This document shows positions 57,130 through 64,000 of a stretch of 64,000 nt of DNA, piece by piece. Below the pieces are notes generated by a model. The model saw nothing but the letters and a program-made list of their open reading frames with translations, ran no database searches and was not told the origin of the DNA. The stretch is from Apteryx mantelli (taxonomy: Eukaryota > Chordata > Aves > Apterygiformes > Apterygidae): assembly GCF_036417845.1 (NCBI RefSeq), contig NC_089980.1, positions 42,716,501-42,780,500 on the forward strand, read 5' to 3'. A program made the translations under genes and the position numbers. Within the stretch, counting starts at the first letter, position 1. Each line of letters starts with the position of its first letter.

Positions 57130-60100
57130 GTAAGAATATTCTGCTGCTCATGGGGCGGCCTCACAGGCATCCAGGGAGTGGAAATGAGGACCTGTATGAT
57201 CAGACCAGTCCTATGAAGCTTCAGTTAGCTTCTCTATTCCGCACAATGGATAAGTAGCCAAGAAGCTAGCTCTAGGAATTAGAAATGATTTGTCAGTACC
57301 AGTACAGTAATGATTGTAAATAATTGGAGACAGGGATAATTAGCTTGGTACATATCCCCACTAGCAGTTACACAGCTTGCAGAGCCTGAACTATTATCCC
57401 TTCATGCTGCCACAGTACTCTATACTTTTCTATATCTTTCCCAAGCCCAGTTCTTTCTTACAGGTCTGAGGTGAATTGTGTGTTGAATTTCTTGTCACAA
57501 GGAGAGGGAAGGATTTTGAAAAAACTCTTAATATTGGCTGTTGATTCTTTGGAAGTTATATTTATGAATTATTCTTTTTTATTACTACTGCTTATGTTGG
57601 ATGAGGACCTGGAAGCATGTTTGGGTGAAGGTCCCATATCTGGATAGATTAAACGGTTCAGTTGAGTCAAGTTTCAGCAAGTATCTAATGAAAAGCAAGG
57701 AAGGAAGAATGTAAATAGAAAAAAGTGGATGGAAACAATAAAAAGGATTTAGACATAGCACTAGTTATGGCAGATACTATTAATAATTTTGATTTTTTGA
57801 TTTATATTGAATCTATCAACTCTCTTCCATTTCAAGTACCTTTTAGATCCAGAATTTTTTGTGCCCCCAGGTGGGGCATTGTTTTGATTTCTCTGATTGT
57901 TATTGAAGATGCATTAACCTTAGAAATATTAAGCTCCCAAATAAGAGCTGCAATAAAGAGGTTTTTTGCATTTAAAAATGATACTCCTGTGACTCAGTAC
58001 ATCTTTCTGCCCTGCTGTCTTTTCCACATATTTTACTTCTGTTTGGGAACTATGTTGTCTGTGTTGTGCTGCCAGGTTCAGCTTGTACCAGATGATGGCA
58101 GTGGAGCCCTGTTAGACAGGGCTGTACAGGCACTCTGGCTTTCCAGCACAAAGCCCTGGCACTTCCTTCCAGCCTTCAGTACAAAGCAGTGCCTGCGCAG
58201 AGCTGCTGTGCTTGCCTCCGCACTGAATCCTGATTAGTTTCTAAGCTGTCAGAATGACTCTGTTTTACCACAACCAATTTAACATTCAGGGATCAAATTT
58301 ATCACATTAAAATACAAAGGTTTTTTATAATGTCAGAAGAGTTCTAGACTAAAAATTTCTGGCTGTACTCCATGAAAACCATAGCTACTCTTTTTCCTTT
58401 TTTTCTTCATGTAAACTTCTTGCCCTGATGGCTGTGGAAAAAAAATATGACTTGATACCAGGAGGCAAATAAAAAGAAGCAAATATTTCTACTGTTCATA
58501 TCTCATTATTTTAAAGCTGACAGTAATTCTAGGGACCTTGTTCATGATTTCTGTAGTGCTGGAGTTGTGAATGCTATACAAGTCACCTATACAAATAAAA
58601 CTTTGAACAATCTGGCCCTTGATTTTACTACTCCAAATTAAGTTGTTAATTATGCACTTTAGGGTATTAGCACTCTGTAGATGATAGTACATTTTTGAAG
58701 AGGAAAATATAGATGGCCTCACAGAGCCTCACCTTGGGTCTGAATGAACCATCCTCACTGTTTATGCAAGTTTTTGAGACAGTGGATGTTACAACTTCAT
58801 TGACCCAGACATCACTGTAGGGCTAAGAATAATTAATGATGATTTCACTGTAAGTAAAGGGACAAGGTTCTTTCCAAAGAACTTGGTGAAGCTCAGAGGA
58901 ATGATTCACAGTAGGAACCTTCATGTGCAAGGCAGGGCCATGGGGGAAATGACACAGATGAGAAGTTTTTTGAGAAGGGTGTAGTGAGGTTTACATGCCT
59001 TATGTGGCAAGGAAGAATTTAAAATGGAGTTAAAATGGAGAAGGGAAATTCTCAGGAATTTAGGGGGACAGAAAAGAGATTGTAATGGAGGAACTGGAAG
59101 GACCCTCCTCCATGTGTTCAGGCTGCTGCAAGTCTCCCTTTTTGTCGTGTTTGTTTCTTCTATGTTCTTTCTCTGCAATTAATGCTATTGCCCATGCCTT
59201 GCTGGCCTCTTATGTGATGTGAAGTTGTCTTTGTGGCTTTTGGATCAGCTATTTACTTCTTCTCTAGTCTGCTCAAACAGCACTTCCAAAGCCATTATCT
59301 CCATCCCTTTCTTTTATGAGATGCTCTTTTGAGTCTGTCAGCTTGTTTCTGCTTGAACTGCTTTACCCCCCTTCAAAAGGCTTGGTGTGTTTCTCCAAGT
59401 CCTCACCAGAACTTCGTCTCATTGGGATACAGCAACAGACAGGGACAGGACATTAGCTTCTTTTCCTGTTAATAACTGGTGACAAACTATGTATTCCCAT
59501 GTCTTATGATGCAGCCTCTTATATGTTATCTTCTTCCCTTTAAATCAGAGCTTCATCTGTTTCCAAAGAACTAGTGATTAAAAAAATGAATGCAAATTTT
59601 GCTTAAAAAACAAAAAAGCAAGGTTCTAACCTGCAGGCTAGACAGACTTGGTACCCTAAGCTGAAAGGCTCAAAGAACAGAAGGTGTATATGAACCCAAA
59701 GCTGTTGTTTAAAGAAATGCCCCAAAGTCCACATAGTTTTTGGGCAGTCATGTAAATTGAGTGGAACTGTACTTGTACTTTTGATCATGTGGCATCTGCT
59801 GTCCTAGCCTTCTGTGAGTTCCTTCTTTCCACTACTATGTTTCTGTGCTTTCTTCATTGCTATCTTTTACTTCTCATATCGTCTTGTATGCTACCTCATT
59901 GTCTGCAGATTCTTCTACAGAAATCCTCTCCTTCCTTAATGCCTTGAAGAATAATCTTTAGAATTCCTTTAGAGCTCTAGTATTAAATGTGTTCAGAAGA
60001 AAGAATCTAATGTGCTATCAGCTTTATCCCTCAAACATCTTTATTCCCTGCTGACATAAAGTCTGTCCTTTCTGTGTTTACTCTCCTCCTACTTAGTTTA

Positions 60101-62331
60101 GGTTAACGGGGCAGAGGTCAAAACAAGTTTGAAGTGGGACAGATGATTAAAGTATGAGATAGAGTGATTTAATATCAGAGGAGAAGGCAGGGAAAGGATT
60201 TGAGATGAGATTGAGCTCATCTGTGCTAGCCTTCTAAGAGTAAAAGGAAGAGTATTGTCCTCTTATAGCCAAAATGTCCTCCTTTATTCTGGGTGGGTGG
60301 ATGCCTTCACCTAGCACTGCCTTCCCATTTTCTGGTAGCAAAGCAAAGTACTCATTTGTATGATTTTTAAACATCGTTTTTAAACATAAAATAGAAGCAG
60401 TAAAAGCAAGTAAACCATCTCATGGTGAAGAAAGGAAGGGGAAGAGTAAACCTTCCTTCTGTCTTTCCCTTCTCCGGTTAACACAGTGTGATAGCTCCTA
60501 ACAACAATCCCCCAAAGGAGCCAACGAAGTGCCAAGAAGCAGGGGGTTGATGAGTGAGGGGTGGTATTTAGTATGTTGCCATAGATAGTTCCCTTAAGAA
60601 AAGCAAAGGCCAGTTCAGGACTGTGAAGTCCTGGAGCTGCTGGCAGCGTAGGGCTATGGGCCAGCATGAGTTTGTCTCCAAGACTTTGACTCTCCCTAGT
60701 GCTGACCAGCATGTAATGGAGCTCCCAAGGAATGGGCCAGCTTCTGCCAGACAGCAGGCTCTCAGGTTCATTGGGAAATCCTCTTACAGCACCGTGATGC
60801 CTGGAGGTAGTTAAACTATGGAATTACAAACTAGGGCCATTTTCACCTTTGAATCCTCCATTTGTGCTGGGGAGTTCTCCACTGAGGAATCCTGCACCTT
60901 TGACTTTTGATCTTTCCCCTGCCCCATGGCACCTAGCAGAGCTGCTCTGCAGGGGCCAAGTGGGACATGGCAGAATGGCCCACAGAGGTCACCAAGGTGG
61001 GTGGGGATAGCACTCACATCAACCTTCTCTGTGCTGTCTCCTGAGTGCTGGCAAACTCTTGTCTTTTCTGACTGTGTGGCATCTTGTCCTGTTGGGACTA
61101 AGCCCACTATACAGCATCCAGTATGCTCACAATACAAATAGATACAGAGGATAAGAAGGCAATACTCGTCCCAAGCCTTTTCCTGGTCTTTCGCACAGGA
61201 TTTTGAGTCACAGACTCAAGCAGTGTGCAACCAAATTTTGCTATTGCCTGAAACTTCGCAGGGACAAAACAGATAAATAACATGGTTCAAACGTTTTCAG
61301 CCCCTCACCCTTAATTATTATCAGTCTCTACTGTAGTAACTCTCCACAGCCCCAGGTAAAATGAATAATGCTGGACACCCCCCTGCACGCATGCACATCT
61401 GTACACACATGCACAGACACACAGAGCTTCAGCTAAAGAGCTGCAATAAAGCTTACTGTAGCATCAACAGATTGTGCATTAGTTGTGAGAGTATAGGTTG
61501 ATAGACTTTTCTTTTGGCATTAGATAATTCATATACTTTTGATGCATGCTAATTTTGATGTTTGATCATTCATATTTGTCAAAGACAATTCTGACTACTA
61601 TTCATTTTTTTCTGCGTACTTTAGATTAATTGGGTTGGATCTCCGGAATAGAAAGCAAGTCAAGAACAGTTCTAGCATTGTTTGTTTTTATGGTCCCACA
61701 TTGGCTAGCCTGGTATTGTAATATTGTGATAGAGTATTGTGATAAAGTCATATTAGCAGGATCTCTAATGCTTATACCTTAAGACAACCACCCACAAACA
61801 TGGTCAATGCATCATCTATGCTATTCACTCCACATGTTTTTTACTACTGTCCACTTTCTTTCCCTTTCAACCTGCCAGAGTCCAAATGAGGTTCCCCATA
61901 TGAGACATGGTTCCTGAGGTCCTGCCACCACTACCTTTTAAAAATCCATTCTCATAATTTTTGGGGTTGTTCTATTAATAAAGCTGACATGCCAGTGCAA
62001 GTACTAGGACTGCTGAGCCCTCTTTGCGTCTCTGCCACCATTGGGTGGATTGTACCTATGAAACAGAAATAACTATGACTTCCAATATCAGTTGTCTTGA
62101 GCTCAGGGACCATGTCTCACTGTTAAGCATTCTTCCTCTTAGAGTATGTGGGTATATCAAAAATCTCATGGGAAGCTTGAGAAGGCAAGCACATTTATTT
62201 CTTTTGAGTAGCTAAGTGCTGGCAGAGATTTTCAAATGTATGAGAAAGGATAGGAACTGCAGTCTCACTGATGTTTAGTTGAGTATAGGTGGTACCTAAT
62301 TGCCTTTGAAAATCTTACTGCTTGCAAGGAT

Positions 62332-62440
62332 CATAGAATAATTCAGGTTAGGAGGGACCTTGGAAGGTCTCTAGTCCCAACTCTTGCTTGAAGCAACATC
62401 AGTTATGAGGTCAGACCAGGTTTCTCATGGTTTTATCAAG
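62332..62440 (-). mobile_element. CR1 LINE 3'-end fragment (diverged)
   Basis: CATAGAATAATTCAGGTTAG followed by a 'gagggaccttggaaggtctctagtcccaactcttgcttgaagcaa' type run: the reverse complement of a CR1 3' end, short and old, antisense to KCNK17. Confidence 0.75.
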
Positions 62441-62749
62441 GGCATATGCCAGCTAAGCTGGGCATATGGTCACTTTTTCAGGAACCAAACAAATACAGCT
62501 TAGGGCTGTGTGAGTAGTCAATATCTAGTTTTTTCACTTTGGCTGCTGAATTATAATAAATCTTCTCCCTCTAAACTGAATTTAAGTATTTTGTTTTTTT
62601 TTTCTCAATGTAACATTTAAATTCATCATGAACAAAAGCTTTCATTTAGCCCATATTAAAACACTCGGGTTATTTTTAAGAAATACAAGGGAAATAAAAA
62701 GTTAGATCTTCTGAAAAGTGTTAGACAAGAAGCCAGCAGTGTACTTCTT

Positions 62750-63060
62750 GCCAGAAGCTCGGTGGTTTGAGCACTCCCTCAGGGTGTAGGAGAGTGGTGT
62801 GCAATTTCCACCTGTGTCTGGGAGAAAAGGATTGTGGCTCACTGGAGATTGCCCCAACTGCCAAGTGGAGCATCCTTCTTTGAGTGTTTAAATGTGTAAT
62901 ACAAAGTACAATAATTCCAGTGCCAGCTCCCCACACTCAAATGCCCAATGGCTCCATGGTTTGGGCACTCATGTGGAAGGCGAGACACCCAGCTCCCAGG
63001 CTTCAGTGAGCGTTTGAGCGTTCAAAGCAAAATATTGTCAACAGGCGAGGCTGAGAACCC
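62750..63060 (+). repeat. two tRNA-SINE-like segments
   Basis: CGGTGGTTTGAGCACTCCCT (about 62760) and CATGGTTTGGGCACTCATGT (about 62956) resemble the A-box head of tRNA-derived SINEs, about 195 bp apart. Each is followed by a weak 'ggagac..' type run. Family not identified. Confidence 0.35.
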
Positions 63061-64000
63061 TTCCCTGCTCCTACACAAGAACATCCTGTAACTTTGTGAT
63101 TAGGTCATTCCTATGGGAACTGTTGGCTTGTACCTACTCAGGTGGGAGAAAGAATTAACCCAAAATCTCCCCAAAACTGTGTGCAAATGCTCAAACCACT
63201 GATAAAGATACTGGATAAAGAAGGGACTTTTCCTCTGGCTTTTTCTGTGAAAATCTAACTCTGTTTTTTCCCCCCAGCTGAAATTATTTGGTGAACTTGT
63301 AAATATTTTTCAACCGACCAGAGCTGCATTTTTTTTTCATCCAAAGCGCTCTTTGCTTAAAAAAAGTCTTTTACGACTAGACAGTGAGAATTGGAGCCAA
63401 ACATATCTCCCATTGTCAGTAGCAGGAAGTAGCAGTTGCTATGGCTGAGCTGGGGGCACTGTGAGTGGGATAAAGTTTTGCGAATGAAGAGATCTTTTAT
63501 TAATACTCCATTAATCATATATTTGTCTCCTCTTCTTAGCAAGTCCTCAGAGCCCATGAATCCCTTATGTACAGGCATGTAATGGGCATGCAGGAAAACT
63601 AAACTGAATTTGCTGAAGCTGTGTAACTGAAGCATATGAGTTAAAGCATGTGAATATGATCATTTAGAGATAAAAATGCCCTTATTTTGCTTCTTCTAAG
63701 GAAGATTAAGCTATGCTGGACTCTTTTTTTCCAAATGAGAACAGCTATGCAGGAATTTAATCCAGCTACTTAGACCTCTACATAGTTTTTGTGAGCGTCC
63801 CTGAGTGTCCCTATACAGACAAGCACCAAGTGAGATCCCAGTAGCAGGCTTGTGTGGGGACACAGCCGACAGTGCAGCTTGTTTTGTTTGGAGCTGGTTC
63901 AGATCTTTTAATATATAGCCTGCAGTGGTATAACATGCCACTCTAGTTCCTTTCACTGAACAGGGTAAGTCCCATTTGTCCATTCCTGCTTGGGGTTTAT

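Larger units (their letters stand above)
57130..64000 (+). other. KCNK17: KCNK17 intron 2 (continues past the window)
   Basis: At least 6.9 kb. No GYGNL-type exon 3 was recognised. It contains a CR1 fragment (about 62332-62440) and two tRNA-SINE-like segments (about 62750-63060). A 170-codon open frame at 57725-58237 and frames near 60.4-61.1 kb lack features that I can name. Confidence 0.7.

Noticed and set aside
57725-58237. 170-codon open frame in KCNK17 intron 2
   Set aside because: No domain, splice-phase match or family resemblance. It does not encode the expected KCNK17 exon 3.
60380-61141. Cluster of overlapping 60-110 codon frames on both strands
   Set aside because: No recognisable protein features, no paired splice sites, and frames overlap on opposite strands. 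Slightly GC-richer sequence explains the longer open runs.
1-64000. tRNA or rRNA genes, CRISPR arrays, operons, complete endogenous retroviruses
   Set aside because: None was seen by eye. No LTR pair or gag/pol/env-like frame was recognised; the only reverse transcriptase is of CR1 type. Small RNA genes cannot be excluded without a covariance search.

Overview
The window is vertebrate nuclear DNA, most probably from a bird. It has large AT-rich introns, short exons with GT/AG boundaries, one CpG island, two long CR1 (chicken-repeat-1 type) LINE copies that include the octamer-style ATTCTGTG 3' end typical of avian CR1, and old MIR-type SINEs. A crocodilian or turtle cannot be fully excluded from sequence alone.

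Layout, all genes on the + strand. (1) About 2.7-19.2 kb: the last exons of KIF6, a kinesin, with six 3'-terminal coding exons recognised and the stop codon at 19159-19161. An extra in-frame, splice-competent open exon at 5201-5353 may be an alternative C-terminus. (2) 19.2-27.2 kb: intergenic, with one CR1 fragment. (3) 27.6-36.9 kb: a complete five-exon KCNK16 (TALK-1, two-pore-domain K+ channel), predicted at 294 residues, with a MIR SINE about 230 bp upstream of its start codon. (4) 36.9-42.6 kb: intergenic, holding a 1.7-kb minus-strand CR1. (5) 42.6-43.4 kb: a CpG island carrying the promoter and first exon of KCNK17 (TALK-2). Exon 2 is at 57015-57129 and the rest of the gene lies beyond the right edge. 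Intron 1 (13.9 kb) holds a second, very similar CR1 in the opposite orientation.

The order KIF6 - KCNK16 - KCNK17, all in one direction, matches the order I know for mammals (human 6p21), so this is conserved amniote synteny. KCNK16 and KCNK17 share their first two exon sizes (213/210 and 115/115 nt) and intron phases, as expected for a tandem duplication. Both encode alkaline-activated background K+ channels in mammals. KIF6 is functionally unrelated.

I found no RNA gene, CRISPR array, prokaryotic-type operon or undescribed multi-gene system. The observations most worth testing are the candidate KIF6 alternative terminal exon, the inverted CR1 pair that brackets the KCNK17 promoter, the (TG)n tract close to a KCNK16 splice acceptor, the CGG/GGC repeat running across the KCNK17 start codon, and the MIR beside the KCNK16 start.
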